64,000 nucleotides of DNA from COMBO-56-21 sp963705355 (lineage in GTDB: Archaea; Thermoplasmatota; Thermoplasmata; UBA10834), in contig OY970070.1 in assembly GCA_963705355.1 (NCBI GenBank), positions 372,001 through 436,000 on the forward strand, written 5' to 3'. A program made the translations under genes and the position numbers. Shown in pieces: positions 41,748-51,270 of the stretch. The notes beneath the pieces are model-generated. The model was given only the letters and a program-made list of their open reading frames with translations, was not told the origin of the DNA and searched no databases. How positions within the stretch are numbered: position 1 is the stretch's first letter; each line of letters opens with the position of its first letter.

Positions 41748-42797
41748 ATGTGGAAGTTCCTCGAGTCCGAGATGCTTGTGATTCTGGGCCTCACAGAGGA
41801 CGCCACGAGGACCGGTGCTCAGATCGCCGATCTCTACGGCCTGAAGAAGGGGACTGTCGCATCCATTCGCCGGAGACTGCTCGATGCGGGCGCGATCACG
41901 TTCACGAACGTGCCGGCGTTCAACAAGCTCGGCTGCGAGATGATCGGCTTTCACCTGGGCACGGCAGAACCCAGTGGGCGGGCGGACACGAGAGCAAACC
42001 ATTACATTGAGTTCTGCAACAAGACACCTCAGATCTTCCATGGTCTTATCGGCGGCAGCTCAGTGGTTTTCTTCACCGCGCTCAGGAACGCCACCGAGTA
42101 CAATGTCATCGCCCAGAGCCACAACAAGTTCTTCAGCGGCCCTAAGCGCGAGTCCAAAGCAAGGATTGTCAGTTCGATATTCCCGTTTGCCCTTTCGAAG
42201 GGGACGTTCATTCCCAACTTCGCCCCGATAGTGCACAGGCATTTCCAGTTGGACGTCCCTCCCCCGCGGCCCTCGATTCCAGTCTCCGTCAAGGTCGAAA
42301 CGCCGGACCTGAGCAAGACCGAAAAGACGACCCTCGTCGCCCTCATCGAAAACCCGATGGCCTCCGACAGGGAGGTCGCTACGACCGTCGGTCTTTCCAG
42401 GCAGGCAATCACAAGGAGCAGGAACAAGCTGCTAGAAGAGGGGAAATTCCATCCAATCTGCATGCCGAGGGTATACAAGTGGGGATTCGAGATTTGTGTA
42501 GTCGCCCACCCAAAGTTCAGCATGGAATTGCCTTGGGACAAGAGGCTGAAGAGCCAGCCAAGGGAGTCCGTCGAACTCACCTTCTTCTCGCTGTCGAAGG
42601 CAGACGAGGCCGTTGGCAACTACGTGGTCGCGAGATACTCAGAGTACTCAGAACAGCTGGAGGGTATGCTCGCCTGGTACCACAAGGCCAAGGCGTTCGA
42701 TGAGAAACCCGAGATCACGCTGTTCCCTCTGGAAAGGTCGACGGAACTGAGGACGTTTGATTATGGACCTGCCGTGAGGAACTTGATGTTTTCCTGA
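41748..42797 (+). CDS. Double winged-helix transcription regulator (Lrp-like repeat)
   Basis: A 349-residue protein with two similar halves. The first HTH is at residues 17-55 (TGAQIADLYGLKKGTVASIRR) and the second near 205-245 (SDREVATTVGLSRQAITRSRNKLLE), each followed by an alpha/beta domain of Lrp/AsnC type. Such two-copy regulators occur in Thermoplasmata-like genomes, but the effector and targets are unknown. The ATG at 41748 is about 29 bases after the TATA box, so a nearly leaderless start is favoured over earlier in-frame codons. It is a single gene with a small membrane protein gene downstream. Confidence 0.75.
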   Translation: MWKFLESEMLVILGLTEDATRTGAQIADLYGLKKGTVASIRRRLLDAGAITFTNVPAFNKLGCEMIGFHLGTAEPSGRADTRANHYIEFCNKTPQIFHGLIGGSSVVFFTALRNATEYNVIAQSHNKFFSGPKRESKARIVSSIFPFALSKGTFIPNFAPIVHRHFQLDVPPPRPSIPVSVKVETPDLSKTEKTTLVALIENPMASDREVATTVGLSRQAITRSRNKLLEEGKFHPICMPRVYKWGFEICVVAHPKFSMELPWDKRLKSQPRESVELTFFSLSKADEAVGNYVVARYSEYSEQLEGMLAWYHKAKAFDEKPEITLFPLERSTELRTFDYGPAVRNLMFS

Positions 42798-42884
42798 AGT
42801 CATCATATAAACATTCGATGGCAACCTATAAAAACCATTCAGACTATATTGACCGACGGTGGGATTATCAAGGTAACACCTTTG

Positions 42885-43262
42885 ATGGCTAGCAGATGGA
42901 TGAAGGCTGTCTTCCTGGCGATACTCGGAGTCGTGATACTGCTCTTCGCGAACAAGCTCGTCGACGATTTCAGGACCGCAATGGCGGACAATTTCGACGT
43001 CTCTTTCCAATGGACTTGGGACCTGCTGACGATCCTCCTGTGGGTGCTCGTCGCGTGGCTGTTCGTCGACGCGGTCCTCACTGTGGCTCTCAGCTTCTCG
43101 GAGCACCGGTTCACGCTGTCGGACGTGATGAAGCGCCTGGACGGGGTTGAGAAAAAGCTGGGGATAGCTCAGCCGAAGGAGACCTCTCGAGACATGGACT
43201 CGGAAACGAGGCTCGAGGAGATCGTGCCTGAGGAAGATGTGCCCCCGCCACCCAAAGAGTGA
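42885..43262 (+). CDS. Small membrane protein with acidic/proline C-terminus
   Basis: A 125-residue protein with two hydrophobic segments (about residues 4-22 and 48-72), followed by a charged tail with EEDVPPPPKE at the end. TATA-like CTATAAAAA occurs about 55 bases upstream of the ATG, and a TTG start at 42849 is possible. The family is not recognised. It converges with topA. Confidence 0.6.
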   Translation: MASRWMKAVFLAILGVVILLFANKLVDDFRTAMADNFDVSFQWTWDLLTILLWVLVAWLFVDAVLTVALSFSEHRFTLSDVMKRLDGVEKKLGIAQPKETSRDMDSETRLEEIVPEEDVPPPPKE

Positions 43263-43265
43263 GCT

Positions 43266-45599
43266 CTACTCATTCTTCTGCTCTTTCTCCTCTTTCTTGG
43301 CTGAGCTGCCGGCTTCCTTCTTCGCCGCTCTCTGAGCCTTCTTGGGGCAACTCATGTTGAGACAGAGGTTCCATCTGCCCTTGTTCTGCATGATCACTTG
43401 AATGGTGGGCGAGCCGCACGCATCGCAGGCCTGGCCTGTGGGAATGATCCTGCCCTGCTGTGGCAGCGGGTACATCACCTTGCAGGTCGGGTAGTTGGAG
43501 CATCCAGCAAATCTCTTGCCCTTCCTGGACTGTATGACCCTGAGGTCGCCTCCGCACGAGGGGCACTTCCCGAGAAACCTCTCCTTCAGAGCCCCCGAGC
43601 AGGTCGGATCGATGCACACGGTGACAGGCGCCTGTCCTCTGGCCACAGTCTTCACCTTGGGCGCGCCGCAGACAGAACACTTCTCATCCGTGGCGAGTAT
43701 CAGCATCCCGTGCGGGAGTGCGTACGTGTTCCTGCATTCTGGGTAGTTGGAGCACCCGGCGAATGTGCTCCCGTTCTTCATCCTGATCTGCAGCAGATGG
43801 CCGGTACCGCATTTCGGGCAGATTCCCAGCGTGTGCTGTTCTCTGAGGGCCTTCCTGATGTGCTCGCCGATCTCCTTCTTGTTCCTCTCGAGCACGTTCA
43901 TGATGTCCTCGAGCATCGCCTGGCTTTCCTCGACGACTTCGTCCTGCTGCAGCTCCCCTGCCGCGATCATGTCCATATCGCTCTCGAGGTGTGATGTCAT
44001 CTTCGCGCTCGTGATGTCGTTCGCGTGCTCCTCGAGCGCAGATATGACCGCGATGCCGCTCTCGGTCGGCTCGATGATCCTGGTTCCCTTAACGAACCTT
44101 CTGTCGTAGAGCTTCTGGATGGTTTCGTGCCTCGTGCTCTTCGTTCCCAGGCCAAGGTCTTCCATCTTCTTGATCAGGGAGCCCTGGGAGTATCTGTCCG
44201 GCGGCGTCGTCTTCTTCTCGGTCGAGTGAATCCTGAGAACCATTGCTGTGTCTCCGACTCTCAGTGGGGGCAGATTGATCTCCGTTGCCCTGTAGTATGG
44301 ATAGTATTTCCTCCAACCAGGCGAGATGATCCTGTAGCCCTCACTCAAGAACGGTTCTCCGCCGATATCCAGCTCGACAGAAGTTGACATCGACTTGCAT
44401 GACGGTGCGAGCGTGGCGAGGAACCTCCTCGCGACGAGTTCGTAGACGTCCCAGTGGTGCCCCTTGATGTCTACCTTCTTCGCAGCTTCCACTGGATGAA
44501 TCGGCGGGTGGTCCGTTGTGCTCTTCTTGCCTCTCGAAGGCCTCAGACTCTCTTGTGAGAGGATCTCATCCGCCTCTTTCGCAAATTCGGACTTCCTTAG
44601 TTTCTCAAGGATCGCCCTCAAGCTGAGCGAGGGAGGGTAGACCGTGTTGTCCGTTCTCGGGTACGAGATATAACCGTCCGTGTAAAGGTCCTCGGCGATT
44701 TTCATCGCCTGAGAGGGCGAGAGGCCGAGTTTGTTCGCCTCCATCAGGAATATCGTGGTGCTGAACGGAACGGGAGCCCATTCGTTGTTCTCCTCCTCTT
44801 TGAATTCCTTCACGGAAGCGTTCTTCGCCAACTTGGCCTTCGTCAGCGCTGCGTGGGCCGCTTCTTTGTCCAAGAACTTTCCGTTCTTGTGCGAAGCTTT
44901 GAACTCGAAATCTTTCTTCAGGTCCGCTGTGACGAGCCAATAAGGCGTCGGTCTGAACGCATTGATCTCCCTCTCCCGATCGACGATCAGGGCTAGGGTC
45001 GGGCTCTGGACCCGGCCGACGGAAAGGAAATCCTTCCCAAGCTGGCCAGAGGCGAGTGATATGAATCTAGTGAGGGAGGCTCCCCAGGCGAGGTCGATAA
45101 GCTGCCTCGTCTCCGCCGCTGCCGCGAGCCGATAGTCAAGATCTGTAAGCTCGGCGAATGCTCTTTCGATCTCGCCTTTCGTGAGTGCGCTGAACTTCGC
45201 CCTTCGCTTCGGCTTGTTGACCTGCGCCTCCTCAAGCGCCTCGACCCCGATGAGTTCTCCTTCTCGATCGTAGTCGGTCGCAACTATGACCTCATCCGCG
45301 GACTTACAGAGGTCCTGAAGCGCGCTCATGATCTTCTTGGCTGTCGGATCCACTTTCTTTTCTGGTTTTGCGTAGACCAGATCCTTTGGCGGGATTGCAT
45401 CCCAATTGTTGTACTTGTCTGGATAGTCAAGAATGATGATGTGTCCCCTTAGCCCCAGCACTGAGAACTCGTCGGACCCCTTAGTGAATGTGAGAACAGG
45501 AACGCCTGCCACGGAACGACTCTTCTGCGTGTTGTCGGAGAGTATGAGTGCGATCCTCCGCGCGGCGTGATTTTTCTCGCTGATGATGAGCCGGCGCAT
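43266..45599 (-). CDS. topA: DNA topoisomerase I (type IA, archaeal)
   Basis: A 777-residue type IA topoisomerase. The N-terminal TOPRIM domain begins LIISEKNHAARRIALIL and has the acidic ATDYDREGELIGVEA; the catalytic Tyr is in SYPRTDN. The C-terminal 190 residues carry four zinc-ribbon-like modules (CPKCGTGH, CSVCGAP, CPSCGGDL, CDACGSP), more than in many relatives. The ATG at 45599 is favoured because TTAAATAA on the minus strand is 26 bases upstream, giving a leaderless transcript. It relaxes negative supercoils. Confidence 0.95.
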   Translation of the reverse strand: MRRLIISEKNHAARRIALILSDNTQKSRSVAGVPVLTFTKGSDEFSVLGLRGHIIILDYPDKYNNWDAIPPKDLVYAKPEKKVDPTAKKIMSALQDLCKSADEVIVATDYDREGELIGVEALEEAQVNKPKRRAKFSALTKGEIERAFAELTDLDYRLAAAAETRQLIDLAWGASLTRFISLASGQLGKDFLSVGRVQSPTLALIVDREREINAFRPTPYWLVTADLKKDFEFKASHKNGKFLDKEAAHAALTKAKLAKNASVKEFKEEENNEWAPVPFSTTIFLMEANKLGLSPSQAMKIAEDLYTDGYISYPRTDNTVYPPSLSLRAILEKLRKSEFAKEADEILSQESLRPSRGKKSTTDHPPIHPVEAAKKVDIKGHHWDVYELVARRFLATLAPSCKSMSTSVELDIGGEPFLSEGYRIISPGWRKYYPYYRATEINLPPLRVGDTAMVLRIHSTEKKTTPPDRYSQGSLIKKMEDLGLGTKSTRHETIQKLYDRRFVKGTRIIEPTESGIAVISALEEHANDITSAKMTSHLESDMDMIAAGELQQDEVVEESQAMLEDIMNVLERNKKEIGEHIRKALREQHTLGICPKCGTGHLLQIRMKNGSTFAGCSNYPECRNTYALPHGMLILATDEKCSVCGAPKVKTVARGQAPVTVCIDPTCSGALKERFLGKCPSCGGDLRVIQSRKGKRFAGCSNYPTCKVMYPLPQQGRIIPTGQACDACGSPTIQVIMQNKGRWNLCLNMSCPKKAQRAAKKEAGSSAKKEEKEQKNE

Positions 45600-45620
45600 C
45601 CATGCTTGGATGATTGGAGG

Positions 45621-45630
45621 CTTATTTAAT
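45621..45630 (-). promoter_or_regulatory. TATA box of topA
   Basis: ATTAAATAAG on the minus strand, centred 27 bases before the topA ATG. Confidence 0.6.
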
Positions 45631-45686
45631 GATGATGGGAGGCAGTTTTGGCGATGCCAGATCTTCGATCTGGCACGAGCATGCAA

Positions 45687-47006
45687 CTACTTCTTGCGAG
45701 TTCCCCACATTTTCTTTCTTAGATCGAGGATCTCATTCCTTCTTCTGCCGAGGCCGAGAAGCACAACAGGAACTCCCATTTCCTTCTCGACGAGCCTGAC
45801 GTACTTTTTCATGTTCGCAGGGAGCTCCGAGTAACCCTTAGAGAGAATTCTTTTCATTCCGGCCTTGTCGATCTCATTCCATCCATCGAGGGTCGCATAC
45901 TTAGGTTCGCATCTCTGCAGCAGTCTCAAATCCGCGGGGATCCTGGTCACCTTCTTGCCGTCGAGCACGTAGTGCGTGCATATCTTGAGCTTGTCGAAGC
46001 CCCCGAGGACGTCTATCTTCGTCATAGCCATTCCCGTGAATCCGGAAAGTGAACTTGCGTACCTCGTGACGACCAGATCGAGCCATCCGCATCTCCTGGC
46101 CCTTCCGGTTGTCGTCCCGAATTCCCCGCCCTTTTCGGCGATTCTCTTCCCCACCTCGTCGTGAAGCTCCGACGGGAACGGCCCCTCACCGACCCTAGTC
46201 GTATAGGCTTTGACCACTCCGTAGACCTCGTCCAAAGCCAATGGAGAGATGCCAGCGCCCGATGCTGCGTTCCCCGCGACTGTTGTCGACGAAGTCACGA
46301 AAGGATATGTGCCATGGTCGATGTCCAGTAAGGTCCCCTGAGCTCCTTCGAAGAGAACTCTCTTCTTCTTTCGCAGCGAATCCTCCACGAGTGCTCCTGT
46401 GTCTGTGATATACTGCCTCAGTTGCCTGCCGTAGCCTGCGTATTCGCTCTTGATTGCATCGAGGTCAAGTCTGTTCGGATCGCCATATGCGTCAAGGATT
46501 CTTTGCTTCAGCGGTATGAGGAATTCGAGTTTGTCGGAGAGGACGTTCTCATCTATCAGGTCTCCCATCCGAACGCCCAGCCTCGCGACCTTGTCTGCAT
46601 AGGAAGGTCCGATCCCACGTCCCGTCGTGCCGACTTTGGCACCTTTTCTCATCCTCTCCTCGGCCCCGTCCAGTATCCTGTGGTAAGGCATGATGACGTT
46701 AGCCCTGTCGCTGATCCTCAGATTCTTCACGCTCACTCCACGCGACTCGAGATCGTCCAATTCCTTGATGAGAACTCCCGGGTCGATGACCACTCCGTTC
46801 CCGATGACGGCAAGCTTGCCGGGCCTCAGGATGCCGGACGGAACATGATGTAGCGCGAACAGTTCCTCGCCGATTTTGACGCTGTGCCCAGCGTTGTTCC
46901 CTCCCTGGAATCGCACGACCATGTGGGCCTCGTTCGCCAAGAAATCGACGATCTTCCCTTTGCCCTCATCTCCCCACTGAGAGCCTATGACTACTAATGA
47001 TGGCAT
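45687..47006 (-). CDS. purA: Adenylosuccinate synthetase
   Basis: A 439-residue GTP-dependent enzyme that joins aspartate to IMP in AMP synthesis. GSQWGDEGKGKIVDFLA is the P-loop, NNAGHSV and GTTGRGIGPSYADK are further motifs, and TTTGRARRCGWLD is the IMP-binding region. Normal length. The ATG at 47006 starts a gene that ends before topA. Confidence 0.97.
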   Translation of the reverse strand: MPSLVVIGSQWGDEGKGKIVDFLANEAHMVVRFQGGNNAGHSVKIGEELFALHHVPSGILRPGKLAVIGNGVVIDPGVLIKELDDLESRGVSVKNLRISDRANVIMPYHRILDGAEERMRKGAKVGTTGRGIGPSYADKVARLGVRMGDLIDENVLSDKLEFLIPLKQRILDAYGDPNRLDLDAIKSEYAGYGRQLRQYITDTGALVEDSLRKKKRVLFEGAQGTLLDIDHGTYPFVTSSTTVAGNAASGAGISPLALDEVYGVVKAYTTRVGEGPFPSELHDEVGKRIAEKGGEFGTTTGRARRCGWLDLVVTRYASSLSGFTGMAMTKIDVLGGFDKLKICTHYVLDGKKVTRIPADLRLLQRCEPKYATLDGWNEIDKAGMKRILSKGYSELPANMKKYVRLVEKEMGVPVVLLGLGRRRNEILDLRKKMWGTRKK

Positions 47007-47061
47007 CTTGTCGACACATGCAATCCTAGCCCCGCCTAATAAAACGTTTGATGGGCAGGGC

Positions 47062-48177
47062 TCATCTCTTCTTGTGATGCTTCTTGTAGAGGCTTAGCAG
47101 TTCAGTCGCCTCCAGATCGGTCCTCAACCCCTTCGAGTCAAAGTGGGTCCTCGACGCTTCGGCCCCCTTTTGTCTCAGATATTCTATGAACTCGACCAGT
47201 TTAGGGGGCGCCAATTTTGTTTTCTGTGCGAGCTCGTCCATGCCATAGTAAAGCGGGGGCAAGTCCGCCTCGTCTCTCCAGATCTCAAGGATCCTACCGC
47301 ACCTTGCAGCAGTTCCCAGGTCTCCAGTCGCCTTCATATCCTCGAGCACTTCTGCTGAGAACAGTCCGCCCAGCCAAAGTGGTCCTGGGTCTCTGTCACT
47401 AGCCTTCACTCCGCTGACGCCTCTGGACAGCGAGGATCTTGCGTAGTTGACGAACCCTAGTTTCCTGATGGCGGAATCCGCTTTTGTCGCTCCACTGCGG
47501 ATCCTGAGATTGCATCTGAAGTAATGGTCTGCGTGGTAGCACAGGAGCGGTTCTGCCGCTCTGTCGTGCTTTGCGGCTTCTCTTACAACGAAGCCGATCA
47601 GAATTCTCAGGCCCGTCTCGTGAGCGAATGGCGATTTCGCTGAGAGCGATCCGTATCTTCTAATGCAAGTCTTCGGGTACGTTCCGTAGAGCGGGGCTGT
47701 GTCGGTAGCCGTGATGGCTATTACGCCATTGTTCCGACAGCTCTGAACGGCGGAGTCTATGAAGTCCACAGGCGTTCCGAAAGGATCGATATCGATGTAG
47801 TCGAATTGCCCCTCGGCGAGCAGGCTCCTCAGGTCCCTGCAATGGACATCAACATGCCCAAGGCTGTTGAGCTCTGCGTTCTGCTTCATCAGCACTGCCG
47901 CTCTCAGGTCTCTGTCATTCAGTTCGAAATTCGCCCGCACTCCGCACTCGTTGGCAAGCCGAAGCCCTCTTGCGCCCGTGGCAGCCAGCCCGTCAAGGAT
48001 GCGCTGCCCCTCCCTGAAGATGACCCGGCCGAACATCACTGAGATGTCCCTGCCGAACTCCATCTGGCGGTTATAGAAGACATCGCCGGTTCTTGTCCCC
48101 GGCCCTTTCTTACAGTAGCTCTCCGGGACGAGGAGATCCGTCGTCCCCTCTCTCACCTGCGCAAGGCCAGAAAGCAT
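47062..48177 (-). CDS. trm1: tRNA (guanine26-N2)-dimethyltransferase
   Basis: A 371-residue SAM-dependent enzyme that methylates G26 of tRNA. RNRQMEF-like YNRQMEFGRDISV and ILDGLAATGARGLRLANE are the SAM region, and DIDPFGTPVDFID is the catalytic acidic motif. A C-terminal domain binds tRNA. The start ATG overlaps the TGA of the preceding NTPase gene (TGATG); a GTG one codon earlier is possible. Confidence 0.94.
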   Translation of the reverse strand: MLSGLAQVREGTTDLLVPESYCKKGPGTRTGDVFYNRQMEFGRDISVMFGRVIFREGQRILDGLAATGARGLRLANECGVRANFELNDRDLRAAVLMKQNAELNSLGHVDVHCRDLRSLLAEGQFDYIDIDPFGTPVDFIDSAVQSCRNNGVIAITATDTAPLYGTYPKTCIRRYGSLSAKSPFAHETGLRILIGFVVREAAKHDRAAEPLLCYHADHYFRCNLRIRSGATKADSAIRKLGFVNYARSSLSRGVSGVKASDRDPGPLWLGGLFSAEVLEDMKATGDLGTAARCGRILEIWRDEADLPPLYYGMDELAQKTKLAPPKLVEFIEYLRQKGAEASRTHFDSKGLRTDLEATELLSLYKKHHKKR

Positions 48178-48722
48178 CACACGTACTCGCCCTTCATCAG
48201 CTTGATGATCTTGTAAGGCAGGAGGTTGCGATTGATGGGCGTCACCTCAAGTATTCGCACGTCGTCCCTTCTCCTGATGTCCTGCAGGAGGGGGTTCCTG
48301 GATTTCTTGTGAAGCGTCAGGATGATTGGCTTGTCGACCTCCATCGCGTCCTTGACCGCCTTGACGAACTTCTCTGACTCGACCTCCATCTTGCCCACCT
48401 CGTCGATCACAATCACATCGGCATTCTTGCTAGCGTCGACCAGAGCCTCAACGCCGACAGTGTCAAGGCTTTCGAGATTGACACCGTACTTCCCGACATA
48501 GAACTTGGATTCGGTCTCGACGTGAGCGAAGATCGCCTTGCGTTTGGTCTTCCAGTCCATCACGTAGAATCCGACTCTCTTGCCGTTCTCGATGATAGGC
48601 TCGGTGACCATTCCCCCGACGACGAGGCTCTCCTCTTCAAGCATCTCGATGACCTTGACGAGTGCCTGAGTCTTCCCCGCACCCGGGAGTCCGGTGATAC
48701 CTACCTTTATGCCTCTCGTCAT
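48177..48722 (-). CDS. THEP1-type nucleoside-triphosphatase
   Basis: A 181-residue P-loop NTPase of the archaeal THEP1 family (Aquifex to human). Walker A is GLPGAGKTQAL and Walker B VIVIDEVGKMEV; the C-terminus has LTLHKKSRNPLLQ. The known members hydrolyse NTPs; the cell role is unclear. It starts the trm1 pair with a TGATG overlap, in line with nucleic acid housekeeping. Confidence 0.9.
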   Translation of the reverse strand: MTRGIKVGITGLPGAGKTQALVKVIEMLEEESLVVGGMVTEPIIENGKRVGFYVMDWKTKRKAIFAHVETESKFYVGKYGVNLESLDTVGVEALVDASKNADVIVIDEVGKMEVESEKFVKAVKDAMEVDKPIILTLHKKSRNPLLQDIRRRDDVRILEVTPINRNLLPYKIIKLMKGEYV

Positions 48723-48830
48723 CGTGTCACCAGGCGGCCGCAGAAACGGCTTCTGTATGGTCTTTCATATATATAATGAATATCATAAATCTTCACATCC
48801 AGACAGGACGAATGCACCTGTGAGGACAGA

Positions 48831-49217
48831 TCACTTCTTCTCGATCTCCTCTACGAACATCAGGGGGTAGTTCATCTCCTTGATAAGCTTCATCGAGGCT
48901 TTCACCCTGGCGCTTTTGTATCTGACCACGAGAGTGACGTCCAGCATGTCTCCTGTAAGCGAAACGTAGTCGTATTGTCCTCTCTTGCTCTTCAGCTTGG
49001 ACCGGTCGATCTTCACCCTGACGCTCTCGACGAATGGCTGAACACTGCTTCCAGCCTCGATCGCCTTCTCGAGGGTTTCAACATTCTCGACGCTGAGAGG
49101 AACGCCCACGAACTGATGGTAGATCGTGCCCATCTTCACGCCCGCCTCGAAGGCCGCCCTCTCGGAGTCGGAACATGAGAAGTAGCTATCCGCCTTTGCC
49201 TCTCTCGATTCTTTCAT
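48831..49217 (-). CDS. mptD: Archaeal dihydroneopterin aldolase (MptD)
   Basis: A 128-residue protein of the MptD family, which splits dihydroneopterin to hydroxymethyldihydropterin in methanopterin synthesis (or a related pterin). The family signature YFSCSDSERAAFEAGVKMG and IYHQFVGVP is near the N-terminus. It points to a methanopterin-type or folate C1 carrier that SHMT (glyA) and the H protein would use. The ATG at 49217 overlaps the end of pssA by 32 bases. Confidence 0.88.
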   Translation of the reverse strand: MKESREAKADSYFSCSDSERAAFEAGVKMGTIYHQFVGVPLSVENVETLEKAIEAGSSVQPFVESVRVKIDRSKLKSKRGQYDYVSLTGDMLDVTLVVRYKSARVKASMKLIKEMNYPLMFVEEIEKK

Positions 49218-49956
49218 ACACGGGCCCCCCGAAAACGTAGACAAGAGTCAATGCCAGCGCGATGCCTGTGGCGGTACGTGAGAATGTCGTATATAATGAT
49301 TGGTCGGCGACCAGAAGCAGGCCAGCAATTGATGGAAGGACCGCCAGCAAGAGAGCAAAGCCAGTCGCCGCGGCCATCTTGCCCTGGACCTTCGGATAGG
49401 GGATCTCCGACGCCATCAGGAAACTCGCCAGGAAGCTGAGGCCCATAACCAGCCACGGCAACTCCTCGAAGGTGTAGTAGTATCTACTGTGCTCAAAGCC
49501 CTTCGTGGCTCCGAAAAGCAGGCAGAGCAGAACGATGAGTAGCGCGGCAGCGGGTGCTGGCATCCCGACGAAGTATGAGAGCTGATAGCCCCCTGCGCTG
49601 AACCTCGCGAGCCTGAAGAGGCCCGTCGCGAGGATCGCGACCGCGCATGCCAGCACTATCCCGTTCTCCAAAGCGCGGCCATTGGCCGCATGGAACTCAG
49701 CATACACCAGAAGGGCAGGCGCGAACGCGAACGATATCGAATCCGATATCGAATCCAGCACTTGGCCCATGGAGTGTTTGCTCCCGAAACGCCTTGCGAT
49801 AATGCCGTCCAGGCCGTCCATCATCATGGAGAGGAAGAGCAGGCTGGTAGCCGCCAAGAACTTCTGGTCGAGTATGTAGGTTATCGCGACGAATCCGAGC
49901 ACTCCGTTAGCCAGCGTGAAGAGGTCTCCGAATGACACCTTACTCCACGCGGCCAT
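49186..49956 (-). CDS. pssA: CDP-archaeol-serine transferase (archaetidylserine synthase)
   Basis: A 256-residue CDP-alcohol phosphatidyltransferase that puts serine on CDP-archaeol. The signature D-G-x2-A-R-x8-G-x3-D-x3-D appears as DGLDGIIARRFGSKHSMGQVLDSISD. About eight hydrophobic segments follow. The ATG at 49956 overlaps the psd gene by 17 bases. Together with Psd it makes archaetidylethanolamine. Confidence 0.9.
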   Translation of the reverse strand: MAAWSKVSFGDLFTLANGVLGFVAITYILDQKFLAATSLLFLSMMMDGLDGIIARRFGSKHSMGQVLDSISDSISFAFAPALLVYAEFHAANGRALENGIVLACAVAILATGLFRLARFSAGGYQLSYFVGMPAPAAALLIVLLCLLFGATKGFEHSRYYYTFEELPWLVMGLSFLASFLMASEIPYPKVQGKMAAATGFALLLAVLPSIAGLLLVADQSLYTTFSRTATGIALALTLVYVFGGPVYERIERGKGG

Positions 49957-50539
49957 CACAGACCTCCGCGATGCATGTGACGCCCGCGCGCAGTTTCTGC
50001 CCCCTGTCAACGACGATGCTGACGCTCGACGGAGGCAGATAGAGATCCACCCTAGACCCGAACCGGATGAGGCTGAGTTTCGATCCCTTCCCCAGCTCTT
50101 GGCCCTGCTTAACGTATGGCACGATTCTTCTTGCGAACGTGCCTGTCATCTCCACGATCGACACGGCTCCGATCTTGGTCATTAGTGACATTTCCAGGCG
50201 CTCGTTGCTGGGCGTGCCCTTCGAGAACGCAGGCCGGTGTTTCCCGACCTTGTGGAGGGCATTTTGCACGACGCCTTCTAGTGGTGCTCTTGTCACATGA
50301 ACGTTCCTGAGCGCCAGGTAGATGGAGACCAGCCCCTTCTCGCGATCTATTGCTCTGACAGTGCCATCAGCGGGAGACACCACGCCTTTTCCTATCATCC
50401 TTTTAGGATCGCGAAAGACACAGACGAGGAACACTGTTAGGACACCGAGAGCTGCGGCGACATATTGCTGGAACGGAATGGCGATGACGGCGGCCAATGC
50501 GCTGATGCCAACGAATCCACGACCACCTCTTGCGATCAT
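49940..50539 (-). CDS. psd: Archaetidylserine decarboxylase proenzyme
   Basis: A 199-residue Psd-A type protein. The N-terminus is one or two membrane segments; GVVSPADGTVRAID is the usual beta motif and RFGSRVDLYLP holds the Gly-Ser self-cleavage site that makes the pyruvoyl group. It decarboxylates archaetidylserine to archaetidylethanolamine. The ATG at 50539 (MIARGGRGF) is preferred to an earlier in-frame codon since the membrane segment begins soon after. It precedes pssA and follows acdB. Confidence 0.9.
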   Translation of the reverse strand: MIARGGRGFVGISALAAVIAIPFQQYVAAALGVLTVFLVCVFRDPKRMIGKGVVSPADGTVRAIDREKGLVSIYLALRNVHVTRAPLEGVVQNALHKVGKHRPAFSKGTPSNERLEMSLMTKIGAVSIVEMTGTFARRIVPYVKQGQELGKGSKLSLIRFGSRVDLYLPPSSVSIVVDRGQKLRAGVTCIAEVCDGRVE

Positions 50540-50582
50540 TGCAGACACCTCGTGACAGCTCGACGCTGCCGACAATCAACCA

Positions 50583-51233
50583 TCACTTCAAGAGCAGCTT
50601 CGCATCGACTACGACCGCGCCCTTCTCCTTCACGAACACGGGGTTGAGATCCATCTGATCGAGTTTGTCCATGTACTTCTCCCCGAGCGCGGACACCTTC
50701 ATAAGGATATTGATGATCGCGTCCCTGTCGACCCTGATCTTTCTGAAACCTTCCAGGATTGGCGCCGCCTTGATCTCCCTCAGCATCTCCTCGGCGTCCT
50801 CCCTCTTGATCGGGACAACCCTGAATGTGACATCCTTGTAGACCTCAGTGTAGATGCCCCCGAGCCCGAACATGACCGTGAGGCCGAATGTCGGGTCGTT
50901 GATGAGGCCGACAATGACCTCGACCCTTCTGTCCTGGTGCGACTCCACGAGTATCTGTTCGTTCGGGAACCTCTCCGTCATCTTCGCGAACTCGTGCTCT
51001 AGCTGATCCTTGGCGACGTCCAGGATGACCCCGCCAACATCGGTCTTGTGCAGTATGTTCGGTGAGCACACTTTGAGCACGACCGGGAACTTCAGTTTCT
51101 TCTGGTCTATCTCCTCGAATTTCCGGATGACCTGGAAGTCCGTCGTGGGGATTCCAGACTCTCGCAGGAGCTCCTTCACTTCGTTCTCTGCAAGCGATTT
51201 CCGGCCTTCCTTCAGCACGGATTCGATTATCAA
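50583..51233 (-). CDS. acdB: ADP-forming acyl-CoA synthetase, beta subunit (ATP-grasp)
   Basis: A 216-residue ATP-grasp subunit. KFPVVLKVCSPNILHKTDVGGV includes the conserved His, and later FGLGGIYTEVYKDVTFRV and LDQMDLNPVFV are typical. With the alpha subunit (61270) it converts acyl-CoA and ADP to acid and ATP. It lies 37 bases after korC, so it can complete energy gain from the 2-oxoacid oxidation products. The start is TTG at 51233; the true N-terminus is not certain. It is slightly short for the family. Confidence 0.88.
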   Translation of the reverse strand: MIIESVLKEGRKSLAENEVKELLRESGIPTTDFQVIRKFEEIDQKKLKFPVVLKVCSPNILHKTDVGGVILDVAKDQLEHEFAKMTERFPNEQILVESHQDRRVEVIVGLINDPTFGLTVMFGLGGIYTEVYKDVTFRVVPIKREDAEEMLREIKAAPILEGFRKIRVDRDAIINILMKVSALGEKYMDKLDQMDLNPVFVKEKGAVVVDAKLLLK

Positions 51234-51270
51234 GTTCCCCGCTCCCTCGAGTCGAACGCCTTCGTATTGT

